A stretch of 64,000 nucleotides of DNA from Watersipora subatra (GCF_963576615.1 NC_088717.1:36518302-36582301); one strand, 5' to 3'. Numbered from the stretch's first letter, positions 10,071 to 39,160 are shown. Translations and numbers: made by a program. Notes: generated by a model from the sequence alone, not told the origin.

Positions 10071-10736
10071 TCCTTCGATTTACGAGCTACTTGTTTGTGT
10101 ACTCAGATGACTTGTGAGTCCAGTTCAAGATGAGGCGGATTGTAAGCAGAAGCTGTGCGTGTTGAGGGCTGCGTTGCATAGTGAAGTCCTGTTTACATTA
10201 TCAAGTACTAAGAGTACCGAGTTCAGTGGCAAGGGAGCCGGCCATTGACCATTTTAATGGTTCATTCGCCCTTACTGTTTTTGAAACGTGCTTACAGACC
10301 CACAGCATTTGTTTAGGGGTCACCTCCCATAGCCTTTGCTTCTTAAAAGGAGCATTTTGCAAAGCAGCAAATGGTGATAGTTGGTCACAAGATAGTTGGT
10401 CATCTTAGTTGTGTGCATGTGCCTTAGAGACGGGTATTGTACTTGTCCTGTCAGTATGTCTACCCACCCTCCACACCTCATAGAAGGTGGGTCTACCAGG
10501 TTAGTCACTGTGGTTCGACCTTGAAACAAGTGAACAGTTTGCTCGCTACTGGTTACATGGTACCAGTAGCAAGCAAACTGACCTGAATTGCTACTCAAAC
10601 CAATACAATGATGTATGTTGTAGCCCATTATACCAAATCTCTCCTGCACACTGTTGGACAGACTTGGCATCCCTAAAGGAGCTCGCCAGGTTGAGGATCT
10701 ACTGCCTCTCAGCTGCCACAGAGAGGCAAGAATGCT
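10071..10736. other. Intergenic with one strong hairpin
   Basis: No gene recognised. Bases 10535-10553 and 10562-10580 are inverted copies (CAGTTTGCTCGCTACTGGT against its complement, one mismatch) around an 8-base loop containing TACATGG. Confidence 0.45.
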
Positions 10737-11012
10737 CCAAGAAGGAAGTCCACTATACCAACGCATAAAGAAGGATGTCCACCATACCAACACATAAAGA
10801 AGGATGTCCACCATACCAACGCATAAGGAAGGATGTCCACCATACCAACGCATAAAGAAGGATGTCCACCATACCAACGCATAAAGAAGGATGTCCACCA
10901 CACCAAGGCATAAAGAAGGATGTCCACCATACCAATGCGTAAGGAAGGAAGTCCGCCATGCCAACGCATAAAGAAGGAAGTCCACTATACTAACGCATAA
11001 AGAAGGATGCGG
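10737..11012. repeat. 29-bp minisatellite, about 9 copies
   Basis: The unit is AAGGATGTCCACCATACC plus AACGCATAAAG. Copies differ at a few positions. All three minus-strand frames stay open across it (MVDILLYALVWW-type repeats), which makes the 259-codon open frame an artefact. Confidence 0.92.
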
Positions 11013-11590
11013 TACTTTGACCATGACTGTTTCCTTACAAACTTTATTGGATTTATAAATTATAAAATAAAACTGATAGTTTGTGTAACGCAACAGCAAA
11101 TTATACTTTCATAGGTATATTTTGAGATTTGATAGCTGGACGGAATGTTAGCAGAAGAGGAAATCCTATCACACACTGATAACTTATATAAATATTGTAT
11201 ATAACAAATATATATTAATACTAATATTGAATGAGGCACAGCGATGCCAATATTAGGTGTGGGGAATCAATATCAATGCCGATTGTCTTTAATTGGTAAT
11301 ATACCTCGAGCCTATTTCAGCAATCCGTCAAAGCCATTTGTATGAGATAGGCTCTGTGCCATCTTTTTATTTCTGCAATGAAGCAAGAGTGTCTCTGATA
11401 GTGGCTGTAAATCACTGCTTCTATCATCATTCCTATCTTTTTCTGTCACGCAAGAGATCAATAAGGAAGCAACAGATAAAAAATGCTGGCTTGTAATAAT
11501 AAATAATAATAATAAATACATGAACCACTAGACACTACATAGCTAGAGTGCCTGAGCTGGCCATTATGTTAAGCTACAGTCAAATCTCAA
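11013..11590. other. Intergenic, nothing recognised
   Basis: AT-rich, with simple ATAATAATAA stretches near 11500. No exon recognised. Confidence 0.35.
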
Positions 11591-11675
11591 ACCTAAGCCC
11601 TTCCCACTACTATGCCCCTCCCACTACTATGTCCTTCCCAATACTGTGCCCCTCCCACTACTATGTCCTTCCCAC
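11591..11675. repeat. Minisatellite, left of the P element
   Basis: Roughly 18-bp units of the type CCCACTACTATGCCCCTC / CCCACTACTATGTCCTTC. The array is split by the P element and continues at 16049. Confidence 0.8.
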
Positions 11676-14600
11676 CAGTGTCGTATAGGGAGAGTTACGC
11701 CAACTGGAGTTACGCCATTTTCGAGAGTTCCAAACAAACTCGCTTTGCTATATAAAGTTCTGTTGAAAATTAAGGTATCAAATCAGAAATACGACTTATA
11801 CACAGTCGAAATCACCATTTTCTTAGTTTTTTTATATACCACAAAGATCGTCAGAATTTTCTGATTTATTTCATGCATAACACGAGCATATTATCTGTGG
11901 TTAGTTACATTTTCACCAGGCTAAAAGCAAAATTCCGTTTATCTGACAGCGTGGAGTTATTTCGATCTTTGCGTCAACACTTTTCCCCTTTATTTTTTAT
12001 AACTTTTAATGTAATTGTGATTTAAACAGCATCTTCATCATAATGGTTAATTTTTGGGCTGTGGGATACTCAGGCAGATCAGGGTTAGGCCTACAGGTTT
12101 TACAGTTCCCAAAGATCCTGAAAGAAGGAATGCATGGAGTGGGCAGGTAAGATTCACGTTGTTTTTAGTGTTTGCAATTGTATAGATTTAGATATTACTA
12201 TTAATTTAATGTCGAACTGATTAGTAGGAAAGCTAAGGTTAGTTGTAGACTATTATTCACCGCCGTGTCATGCCTATGTGAACGGAGTCGTTTTTATTAT
12301 TTTATTTAAACAGTGTCTATGTGAAAATTACAAGTTGGATTCTGGAAGTAGCAAAAGGAATCCTAAACTTCGGCAGCCAACTGTTTCTTCTAAACTTTGT
12401 GAGGTTAGTCAAAATATAATATAAAATTATCTTGTTATGCGTATTTAAGTATATCGGCTTTTAAACCATATTGGTATTCCTATTGTCATTGTAATTATTG
12501 CTGCTAGTTGTTAGAATACATTTTACAATTATCATGAATGCTATTCATAAGTTTAGTTGTTTGTATAGTACCACTATTTTTTGTGTCATGTTTTATTATT
12601 ATTACCAAAGTTTTCTTATCTGTTGTATTGCTTTGCATTTGTGTTATTATTGAAGTCGATAAAAATAACATATAGTATTTTGCATTCATTAAGAGATAAC
12701 TGGTTGAAAGTATTGGAAAAAGTTGTGGAGGCGTCTAAGAATAGGTTGAATAGTAATAGTAGTAGCCCTATTAGTAGGCCTAATAGTAATAGAAGTATTC
12801 ATATTACTGTTTCCCTTGCTTACCTCTCCTCTTTTCTGTTTACATATAGAGACATTTTGAAGAAAAGTGTTTTACACTGACTAAAACGGAAAAACGTCGA
12901 CTGACAAGTTATGCCATTCCGACTCTGTTTGCTCACAGGCCACCACCTGTCTCTGAAAGAAAAACTGCTGTAAAAATATTATAATCACAAGCCGCAGCTC
13001 TTCTGCATTCCCCAGCACAAGCCAAAATATGGGTGAGGAAATTTTTGTCATTATTTTCTATATTCAATTTCTCGTTTATTGCTTATGATATATCAAACCC
13101 TGCAACAGATTTGATAGCTTATGATATATCAAACTGTGCAACAGATTTTTGCAAAAGTAATTTTATATTACAATCAGTTTCAGTTATAAATTTAAATGTA
13201 TCTTTTAACAGGTGACTACAAAGAGGTATGGGAACAAAATTGCTGTGTGATTAACAATTGTATTCTTTATACATGTAGCTTTCTTACACACTCTAACTTT
13301 CCTAGCTGACACTCACTTCTATAACATTTTCCCTATTAGCGGTACAGCAATTATCTTATCAGTTGTTGTGGCCAGTAGAACTTAAGGGCTCATGTGTTAT
13401 ATGTTGGTATAAGTGATATGTATGATTTAAATATCTGTCTAACATACACGTATTTACTAATGAATTCAATCCCTCATCGCCAATGATAATAAATTGCTTG
13501 CTGCACATTTTCAATTCACACAGGCAAACGTTTCTCACATTCTATTCATATTGATTTGCAAGTTTATGTGCTGTCCAGAAAGTAACAGTGCTCCCCAGAT
13601 GCTGAAGCTTAAATCTTAAAAGTGGCTATCATTGTCATTATTTTAATATGGTATATTTGAATTTTTAGAAATTGATTCACCGAATGTCTTAGAATCAGAA
13701 CTAGTGACAAGTAAGCCTACAACTTTAATCACATCCGAAATCGAGAGCATAAAATGAATGTTACGGAAGAAGCTTAAGAAAGTATGTTATTAGTGAAAAT
13801 TATCGAAAACTATCATTTGATATAGATTATTTTTAAAAATATAAGCTTATTTACGCTATTATGCATTGAGGTAAGAGCAGTTCAGACTCATATTGGTATA
13901 GAAGTTTTATGCGAGTAAATTTGAGGAAATTTAAGTTCTCTGAAACCCTAACATGTATATGCGTGTATATGCTTGTTGAGAATTGTGATCGATTTCACTT
14001 TGGTAACATGCAGATCTATAATGTTGCTATTGTTTATTTTAATATCAACTTTCGTAGTCAATTATTCAATAGGGTTAGTAGTGGTAATCAAGAACATTTT
14101 CAACAATGTAGCCACTTGTTTAATTTATGCAGGTCCAACAAGATTATAGGGCTACCTTAGAAAAACTCCAAACCCATGAAATGGCTCTTAAAAAGTTGGT
14201 TAATCGGGATCAACTTGTTGCTCTTTTGAGACATTCCACTAGAGGATTGCAATGGCAACTCGATACAATAAAGAAAGTTGCAGTTTACTTGTGGGTCCAC
14301 AGGTTACAATCATCTCCTGGATTCAGGAATGCCTCTTTCGTCTGTTAAGACACTGCAAAGACGACTTCAAACTATTTGCTTTGAGCCAGGAGTTCTCACG
14401 ACTGTTTTTAAATACATGAAGGAAAAGGTGAGCTTGTGTAATAAAGAGTTTTTGTAATAAAGAGTAAATAATAAATAAACATAATCTTATGTTTATTTTC
14501 AATTTTATGTTTCTCATTTGTTTTGCTAATCGCTCTTTTAATATTCTGATGTCTTTGCGGATTATACTGCATTTACAAGTTTCTTTGATTTAGGCTGCGA

Positions 14601-16048
14601 GTATGGATGAGAGGGATCGACAGTGTTGCCTTGTGTTGGATGAGATGGAGATTACTGAAGCCCTTGAGTATGATGCTAGCAACAGCTCCGTAATAGGAGA
14701 AGTGACGTTACCTGCCCATAGTGGCCTTGCTAGTCATGGCTTAGTGGTTATGCTTGGAGGTTAGTGAGGTTAATTTCTTGTTTATTTCATTTATTACTTT
14801 CCTCTTTGTGTCTGCAGTTTTACCACTAATGTTACATGTACTTTGAATCCAAGTGTTGGTTGTATCTTTGCAGGAATTACTGAAAGATGGAAACAAATTG
14901 TCGCATTCCATCTCAATGGTAAATCTATTTCCGGGGACAGTCTAGCTTCTCTTATTATTGATGTCATAACACATGCAAGCGGTATTGGTCTGAAAGTTGT
15001 GGCTCTTACTTCAGACATGGGGTCAAGCAAACAAGCGATGTGGAAGATTGATATTGATATGCCATTGATATTGAATATTGATATGCCACGTCAACTGCTC
15101 ACTTGTCATCCTATATTGCAGAAACTAGTGAGGAAGTTTGTGATTGTTGGACTTCATATTTTATGTCAAAAACATACCTCGGCCTCACAGTCAGTGCAGT
15201 TTGGTAGCAAAAGCATGGCCATGCGAACACTAACTCAGAATATTCATCATTAAGTATTTTTGAAATTTGATGCTTTCCATATTTTTACTGTACTCATTCT
15301 TGTTGACTAGTATAATATGTATATATGTTATAAACATGTGTAAGTTAGCCATTGCACACAAAATACTACGTTGGCGTACCTTACTATAGTTCTAGTACAG
15401 CCTAGCTTCTTTGACTTGTTTATTCGAAGTTAATAATTTTTATTGTAACATTACTATGAAAGATTTTCTATGTAGTATAATATGCCCTTTTAGTGTTCAG
15501 TTTTTATTATGGAAAGTTGTTCAATTTTTATGTTGTACTTCATACTTCTTGCATGTTTAGTTAAAATCATTGTCCGAAAACAAATTTGCTGTTGTCCATT
15601 AATTTGCATAAAACAAGCCTGTTTATAATTTTTATGAACAGAAAAATTGGCAAGTGCTAGTATTATAAATATTATTATCATTGTGAATACATTAAATTGT
15701 TTGTTTGGCTGCCCAAAGTTGTGAAATTGCAAGTAAACACAATTTAGTTGAGACATTCTAGTGCAGATAATAGGAGTTATTTACTAAAAAGTAGCAGAAA
15801 ACCTGTAAATATGGAGTTGTCACTTTTACAACTGCTATGTGAGTTAGAGCAAAACCTGAGCTTTCTTGTGGTATACTTGATAGTGCTCTAAGGTTACCCA
15901 AAGTAATTTTATTAACTGATAAACAAAGACAGGTAAGAACAGTCCATCGTAACTCTATATAAAAGTAGGCGTGGCCGATGTTTGTTTGGAACTTTCGATG
16001 CGTTTGTATAGGCTCTGTTGATGGCGTAACTCTCCCTATACAACACTG
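11676..16048 (+). mobile_element. P-element transposon, 4.37 kb
   Basis: The terminal inverted repeats begin CAGTGTCGTATAGGGAGAG on the left and, read inward from the right, CAGTGTTGTATAGGGAGAG; they stay alike for about 27 bases, and further in share a second patch (AGTTCCAAACAAA). An exact 8-bp target duplication CTTCCCAC lies at 11668-11675 and 16049-16056. Eight-base duplications and a THAP/RNase-H-like transposase gene inside (12043-15253) identify the P superfamily. The coding region is damaged, so the copy is non-autonomous. Confidence 0.9.
12043..15253 (+). pseudogene. Decayed THAP-domain P-element transposase
   Basis: P-element transposases carry an N-terminal THAP zinc finger and an RNase-H-fold catalytic core. 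Exon-like pieces are 12043-12146, 12314-12403, 12850-13032, 13669-13710, 14133-14427, 14594-14759 and 14874-15042. The THAP half shows FPK, then DPERRNAW one base out of frame, then RHFEEKCF and IPTLFAHRPPP. The first two zinc-ligand cysteines are replaced (FWAVGYS where FCAVxGCS is usual). A TAA follows KTAVKIL. The core shows FTCGSTGY (out of frame with the preceding 14133 reading), LPSVRTLQRR-like LSSVKTLQRR, CLVLDEMEI and LTSDMGSSKQAMW, which hold the expected first two acidic residues. The C-terminal part with the third acidic residue is missing. It is clearly a dead copy. Confidence 0.85.
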
Positions 16049-16140
16049 CTTCCCACTACTGTGCCCCTCACACTGCTATGCTCCTCCCACTACTATGTCA
16101 CTACCATGTCCCTGCCACTCCAACTACCATGTTACCCCCA
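16049..16140. repeat. Minisatellite, right of the P element
   Basis: Continuation of the CCCACTACTATG-type array after the P-element insertion; the first 8 bases are the target duplication. Confidence 0.75.
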
Positions 16141-16697
16141 CAACTAAACCATGCCCACTATGGATGGTGCATAGTCCTATCACAATCGTATACACAAGTA
16201 ATGAACTAAGCCATCCCACCATCTCGCTGCAATGTCAACCGCTACTGGTGAACTGAATTATGCGCGTGTAGCTTTCATCGTTTTAGCGTCTCATATACCA
16301 CTGTTCTACAAGCATTTACTTGTTCTTGCTATCATTGTTACTGTCATGGTTACCATGCATTTACCCTACTTGTAATTTTATCATAAAGTTCAAGTGTACA
16401 TAACATTGTCAAAATACTCTATCGTAAACTATACTCTAGTATTGTCAAAATATGTCATGGTCAACCAAACTCCAGTATTGTTGAAATATGTATACTTTAG
16501 AGTCTTGAGCTCTATATATGCCAAGTAGATAAATACCAGTTACATTGTAGCATATAATTATCACCTTCACATTGTTGTTTGAAATCAAAAATATGTATGA
16601 AACTAAATGAGCCAGAGCTACAGGATTGAAAGAATAGTAGTACAGAATTGCTACGCTAGTAAATATGATTGACTCTTAGTGAACTATGAGGCTGTAC
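16141..16697. other. Downstream of KIF3A, no exon recognised
   Basis: This is the region 3' of the last recognised KIF3A exon (minus strand). No clear polyadenylation signal on the minus strand and no tail exon were found. It contains ordinary AT-rich text with several TATTGTCAAAATA repeats near 16400-16490. Confidence 0.4.
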
Positions 16698-33267
<16,570 letters not shown>

Positions 33268-33470
33268 CTGAAAGCAAAACAAAACTTCCACTAATTGCCA
33301 GCTTCATTCAGTACAAGACAGCCAGACAGCGCAATGAATGCTCCTTTAGCTAGTTCTGGACACAGCTTGATAGGTGTTAAAGGTGTTAATTCTACAAAGT
33401 GACAATCATACTACAGCTTGTATAATGAACTATATATATACAAATATATATAGATAAATATATATATATA

Positions 33471-34226
33471 CAGTCAAACATGGATAACTCGAACTTCACG
33501 GGACCGAGCAAAAGTGTTCGAATTATCAGAGCGTTTAAGTTATCAGAGCACTGTCTCAAGTCCATGTATTTACTTATTTATTAGTAGATACATGTACATA
33601 TACAAACTATAATATAAATCAAAAGCACAAATGGCTTGTTTCAAATTAAATGCTTCTAATGTAAAGTTTAAAACGTTTTGATCAAAAAGTATAGAGATTT
33701 TTCTATCACTTGAGATTGGTTTGTTGTTTAAGGTGATGTTATTGCCAGGACGTTTTTTAGATTGACATTGGCAAAACTTGATTGTTGTTGAAATGCTCAA
33801 AAGAAAAGACATCTTTTTCTTTTGAGCGTTTTACCCACGATCAATTTTGCCGATTTTTCTTGAAGTTTATGCAAAGATTACCTCGCTTGCGAAGGGCGAT
33901 CGCTAAGCGGATGTTTGGTATAAATCAAATTTTACCAAACCTTTAGAAAAGTCGCTGACAAAAATATTTTGCCGATGGTGGTAATAACGACGCTTATGAA
34001 TTACGAAAAGTTGAGGTTTACCTCTATGGCTTGGAATAAAGTGATTTTCTAAAGCGATAGCAACCGTTTCGGTAGCCGTTGGGCAAAAAACAGTTCGAGT
34101 TAACAGTGTTGAGTACGAGTTATCTATAGCAATTTATCATTACGTGGAAACGGACCAACGGACCAAAGAAACCGTTCGAGTTAACCATGTGTTCGAGCTA
34201 TCCGTGGGCGAGTTATCCATGTTTGA

Positions 34227-34229
<3 letters not shown>
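33471..34229. mobile_element. mariner-like MITE in a TA microsatellite
   Basis: 759 bp with ends CAGTCAAACATGGATAACTC and its inverse GAGTTATCCATGTTTGACTG, flanked by TA on both sides within TA runs. The interior has no transposase. A second copy starts at 63772, again right after a TA run. Confidence 0.8.

Positions 34230-34298
<69 letters not shown>
34230..34298. repeat. (TA)n microsatellite
   Basis: About 34 uninterrupted TA units directly abutting the MITE's right end. Confidence 0.97.
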
Positions 34299-34301
<3 letters not shown>

Positions 34302-36590
34302 GGCTCCTTATAGTGTTCAATTTAATGAGTTATTTGATATAAACTTCTGACAATTCAGAAATATTCAAAAAAGAAATGAAGCCACCTACTTCATCGGATC
34401 AGTAGCAAGGTAAATGTATAAGAATGTGATTTTAACCGTATTAGCAAAAATTGCAATTTGCAGCCGGCATATCAACTATAAGAGGCTTACATGTCACCCT
34501 ATCATTAAAATTAAATTATTATCTTGTCCTATTGTTAACATTAATTGTTCGTCTAAAGCTTTCTAGTAGTCATCCAAAACCAGCTATAATGCCTCTAACA
34601 TTCAGTAATAGTTGGAACACAATCAGCAATGAATGGTTTTCCGGAATTGAACTTCAATATATTTCAAATTTTCATAGAAAGGGTAGGGTGCTATCATAAA
34701 AAACCCAAAACTATATATGCTTTCTGACTTCTTGTACTGTTAATAATCTAATGTGTCTATATCATTTTGAGTCAAGTTGAACAATAGTTACAAGAGCATA
34801 ACGACAAGTATTACCAACTGTTACAACTTTAATAAAATAAACTTTGATCAGAACTGCCTAATATTTTTTTCTTTTAGAGGTTTGAACAACTCTTTGTAGT
34901 ATGGTGGCACTAAAAACAGCTGTTTTGGTCAACAAATTAATTTTAGTATCTAGTGGAAAATCCTTCAACAAGTGGCTTTTGGTAATCGTCTTAAACTTGA
35001 GTTACAATGAAAATTGTTCCCTAAATGAAGAGGAGATTAAAATTGTTCTTTAAAACCAAATTAGTCAAATTTCTTAGTCTGTGTTCTATTGATATATAAA
35101 TATCCACCTTATGTATCTGGATGAGAGGCAACAGATATGTTGAGATAACAAATTTGGTCTGAATTAGCGTATGAAACAACTGTCTCAACTATTTTATTCA
35201 GCCCCGTAAATGTCACTAAATAATTTGAGCAAGCGCTCTTTTAGGTATTGACAACTCTTTATACTGGTCAGACAGACTCAGAAATGGCAAGTCAACAATA
35301 ATGAGACACAAAAGTAATAATATACCACAATTTAAACAAGAACATAACAAGTTTTAAAATTTTGCCTATGCAGACATTAGCATCAAATTTCTTATTAATA
35401 GACATTTGGCCTTAGCCCAGTAATAAATCAAAAAATCTGTTCTACTCTCATTCTGAAACTTGTCGAACCTATGCATGGTGATTTATTTTAGGAAGCAAAA
35501 CAATCGACATTTTACTGATTGACCAAGTTGTCCCAAAGGAGTAAAACAAAAAATGATTTTGTTCCAAAAAACAGGGTAATGAAACTACTCATTGATGATA
35601 TAATTCCTACCTTAGTCATTATTATGCAGTCATCACCAGTAAAGGTCTGCACAAAATAACTGAAGAGAAAGGAACAGGTTAGGACTCGCCCAGAATTCTG
35701 CAACAAAGGTTATATTTCGTTAACATTTCAGTTACACTACAGCCCAGCAATTAAAATAAACCCTTCTGAGTTGTGCTTTGCGTTTTTCTTGCACGAACTC
35801 ACCTCTTGTAATAACGTTATTTTTTGTTATCCAACTTTGAATCGTGGGTTCTATATTACTTTAAATGTGTCATAAAAACAATATGAATTCATTTTAAAGA
35901 GGCTGCATAATTTGTCAAAACGTATTAGCATCATTGTTATCATCTTAAACTACAGTGTTTTGACAATGTGGTGTTTTATGCAGTAAGCGTTCACAACAAG
36001 CTTCTTAATAGAATTACCAAAAACCATATCAGAGACATTCAGCATATAACCATAAAACAAGTCAATGTTCCAGTAAGACTATTACTTTTGTTATTCATTG
36101 TATATTTTTGTTGCTGCCTATATTTTTTGTAAACGTGATATATGCTGCATACTCAAGTCTGAATGTCGTTACGGTTCGTTACAGTTGGTTACGAATTCCA
36201 TCGGTACTCCGAGGAACGAATAGAATATTCATTTTATGAAAAAAAACTAAGTCGTTATAAAAAAACTCCAAAATGCAATTATCCACCAAAATCAATTTAA
36301 AATGCTTTTAAAAGGTTGATCTATTATTATTAATCAGTATCAGCCAACGACCTTCAAGAAAAATTTTTCAAGTATTTCAATCAAGAATAAATGTAAAGAT
36401 AATGCAAAATTAAAAAACTTTGATTAAAGTAACAATAGTACACATAATCAATGTTGGGGTTGAATATGTGTCAGTTATAATTAGAGAAGACGCCATTCTT
36501 TGCCTTGGAACTAACTATCTACCCCTTGGAACAGAACACGTATGGAAGAAATATGTGCGACGGGAGAGGAATTTCATAGTTTAGCCTTCA
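34299..36590. other. KIF3A upstream region, no exon recognised
   Basis: AT-rich sequence between the first confirmed KIF3A exon and the CCAAT cluster. I searched the minus strand for an ATG exon ending in phase 0 and found none convincing. Short hydrophobic open frames here have no support. Confidence 0.35.
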
Positions 36591-36599
36591 ATCAATGCT

Positions 36600-36667
36600 A
36601 TTGGTCAGATACTAGAATCCTACGTTGCTATTGGACAATGACTTTTTAGTGCGGATCGCGTTATTGG
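36600..36667 (-). promoter_or_regulatory. Candidate promoter with three CCAAT boxes
   Basis: ATTGG (CCAAT on the minus strand) occurs at 36600-36604, 36630-36634 and 36663-36667, at spacings of 30 and 33 bases, about three helical turns. This is the arrangement of NF-Y promoters. The surroundings are less AT-rich, with CpG-containing text (GCGGATCGCG, GCGTCATCGAG). It faces KIF3A, with the first confirmed exon 3.3 kb downstream, and is 4.7 kb upstream of the plus-strand gene at 41374, so it may serve either or both. Confidence 0.4.
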
Positions 36668-37172
36668 CGCACAAAGTAATTATTTTGGTATACCTTTGAT
36701 TATTCGAAATTCATCGCCGGACTCATGAAGCGCTGTCGGAAGCGGATAATGCGTCATCGAGTGGTGTAAATAAAAGAAATCCGGATAGCCTAGAATGTGG
36801 GTTTTAATAAGGTTATTTTTAATTTTTATACGAATTGTTTGCAATAAACAAAATGGGTTTGTTTATGTGGTTGTATTTACATCCAGAAGTTTTGTGCAAA
36901 GAATTTTAGTTGGTTTTAATTGAGCATTCTAGAAAAACTTCTCAAAAGCAAATGTAGCTACTAGGGAAGCTTTGCCTGACGTTTGAGGATTGCATTATGG
37001 GTGATCAATTTGAGCTATTGGTGTGATTCTAGTACTACTTTATATTTGATTAGTTCTGCATTATATTTTGATCTAAATACTTGTAATGGAGACTTGAGAG
37101 ACTACGCCATACACTGAGGGAAGATATGCTACACCATATCTTTCCTAACTGTATGATGCAGCATAGACATCG

Positions 37173-37700
37173 CTATTGCATAGTAAGAACAACAATAATT
37201 ATACCATTAAATATTGTTCCTCTATGATTTTGATTGGTTTAAACATTATGTACAGCTCTCACTTGACATTGCACTGTTGTGTAATGATTAGATTTACTTC
37301 AATTGTATACATATTTTCGTATGGTAAAGCTAGTTGTTACCTTTGTAAGCAATTATTATGCAGCGCAAGCTATTTTGGTTATAATGATATGCTGCTAACT
37401 GCAAAACTTTCGGACCTCATCAAATGTTATAAAGATAGCAGTACTAGTGGAGAGTTTACTATGTGGATTGTCAAGCTGGTATTTATAGCAAAGTTATTGC
37501 ATAGTAAGAACACCAGTAATTATGGCATTATATATTGTTCCTCCAAGATCTTGATTGGTTTAAACATTATGTACAGCTCTCGTTTGACTGGTTGACACTA
37601 CGCTGATATGTAATGATTAGTTTTGCTTTAGTTGAATACACCTTTTCTTATGGTAAAGTTGGATGTTACCTTTGTGAGGAATTATTATGTAGCACCACTG
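37173..37700. repeat. Direct duplication of about 200 bp
   Basis: Segments 37173-37370 and 37497-37695 are about 80% alike: ATTGCATAGTAAGAAC, TTGATTGGTTTAAACATTAT, GTACAGCTCTC and TAATGATTAG occur in the same order 324 bases apart. The short frames on it are not protein-like. Confidence 0.75.
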
Positions 37701-39160
37701 TTTTAGTGTAGGCTATTAAACATCCAAATGCTTAAAAAAGAGTTCTCTGTCATTGTGTTAATAAGGTTGCTATATTGAAGGAATATTTCTATGAATAATA
37801 ATTGATCAATTCAAATTTCCTGGACATTCTTATTTATTTAGCTATTTCAAGGGTGTGTATAGGTGCATTGGGAAGTTGTAAGTAGGACCTACTTATGTCT
37901 AAAAGTCTGATTGAAGTCAAGGTGAAAAAATGTAGCAAAGCTCCGGGTGTAGCAAGTTTGCACTTGAACATTTCTATAGTAATTAAAGCCCTTAAAACCT
38001 TGATAAACAAAATCAAAATAACATCACACGGTAAACATGGCCTGAATATGTGCCCCAGCTCTAATGCCTACACCAATCGTTTGGCTCCTATGATGTTAAC
38101 GATGCGTTGTATCACTGTATTGTTGTATGACTGAGCTAGTGTTTGTCACCGATCTAAGCTGTTTACTGCATAGTTGAGTTGCAACTTTTTTATAGTTGAC
38201 AAAAAAGCATAGCAAGTTTGCTTGGGCAACTTGTTAATTGGCATTGAGCGACGGCTGGCGAGCGATAATAGGATGGTTCTTTCTAGATATTTTCTAACTC
38301 TTCAATTTTTATTTTTTGATGGGTTTTTTGCTTGGTCTCTTTTGCTAATTTTTTAGCTCATTAGCCTTCACACAAACTCTAGCCCTCTGACTGGCTATCT
38401 ACACCTACAGCCGACAGCTTATCCTTTATTGCAATTAAAAAAATTGGTCACACATTTATGAGTGTAGCCGCTTTGCTTTGGTAGACCTTAATTCATACAT
38501 TGAAGGTCACATGTTTGACGCGAAGGTCTCATGTCATTCATTGATATTTTTTTGCAGTCTTTATATCAGTCTGAATGATTCATATAGCTGTAAATTTTAA
38601 TTGACACTGCTTGTGACTCATCTTAATTTTTTGATTTTTGAACAAGATTTTCATAAATTTTGTTATCGGCTCATCCACGGCAGCACAATATTATGAATCA
38701 AGGTTTTTGTTGTCAATTACTGATAGGTTTAGCGGATATTCCATACTGTGGCATGGCTCAGAGATTGTTGCTTTCCTTGTTGATTCCTAAATTGTACTCT
38801 GTTTGTGCTATGAAAAAATAAAGTGATATTAGAGTAGTTACTTTGCCCAGCAAAAATACTGGTTTTGTATTCCATTTACGAAAATCCAACCAATTTTGTA
38901 GCTAAATCTTTAGTATTCACATTACAAATGGATAAACAGTATTTGCTAATAGATATGTATGCTTTACTCAAGCTAGTAATCAAATATAATTGTACTAATA
39001 AAACCAAAGGTAGGATTTTTGCATTTTTTGCAAGTTAACTATTACGTACGCAAAAAGAATTAATTAGCACAACCCAAGTCTATGTCAGATGATACAATAA
39101 ACATCAACAAATACCAACTGGCTTTGGTTACGTTTACTTATGGTTTATCACCGTGTAATG
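37701..39160. other. Intergenic, only the candidate KIF3A exon 1
   Basis: Apart from 38167-38244 on the minus strand, nothing gene-like or repetitive was recognised. Confidence 0.35.
38167..38244 (-). CDS. KIF3A: Candidate first coding exon of KIF3A
   Basis: A minus-strand ATG at 38244 opens with MPINKLPKQ and stays open for 26 codons to GCA followed by GTAAAC, a donor in phase 0. That is the phase needed to join the exon at 33267. Vertebrate KIF3A also begins MPINK. The join would give 696 residues. The candidate is 5 kb upstream, the other 21 residues do not look like the family, and the CCAAT cluster at 36600 would then lie inside the intron, so this is only suggestive. Confidence 0.3.

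Noticed and set aside
10320..11099. 259-codon minus-strand open frame, the longest conventional-looking ORF in the left half
   Set aside because: It is almost all 29-bp minisatellite, all three frames are open in the repeat, and the flanks have no protein-like composition.
14794..15030. Minus-strand 78-codon frame
   Set aside because: Shadow of the P-element transposase core exons.
34144..34350. Open frame with long IYIYIY run (and similar at 39082 and 61978)
   Set aside because: Translation of TA microsatellites.
36621..36640. RFX X-box for a ciliary gene near the CCAAT cluster (GTTGCTATTGG)
   Set aside because: Only the left half fits; the right half-site RRNRAC is not present at allowed spacing.
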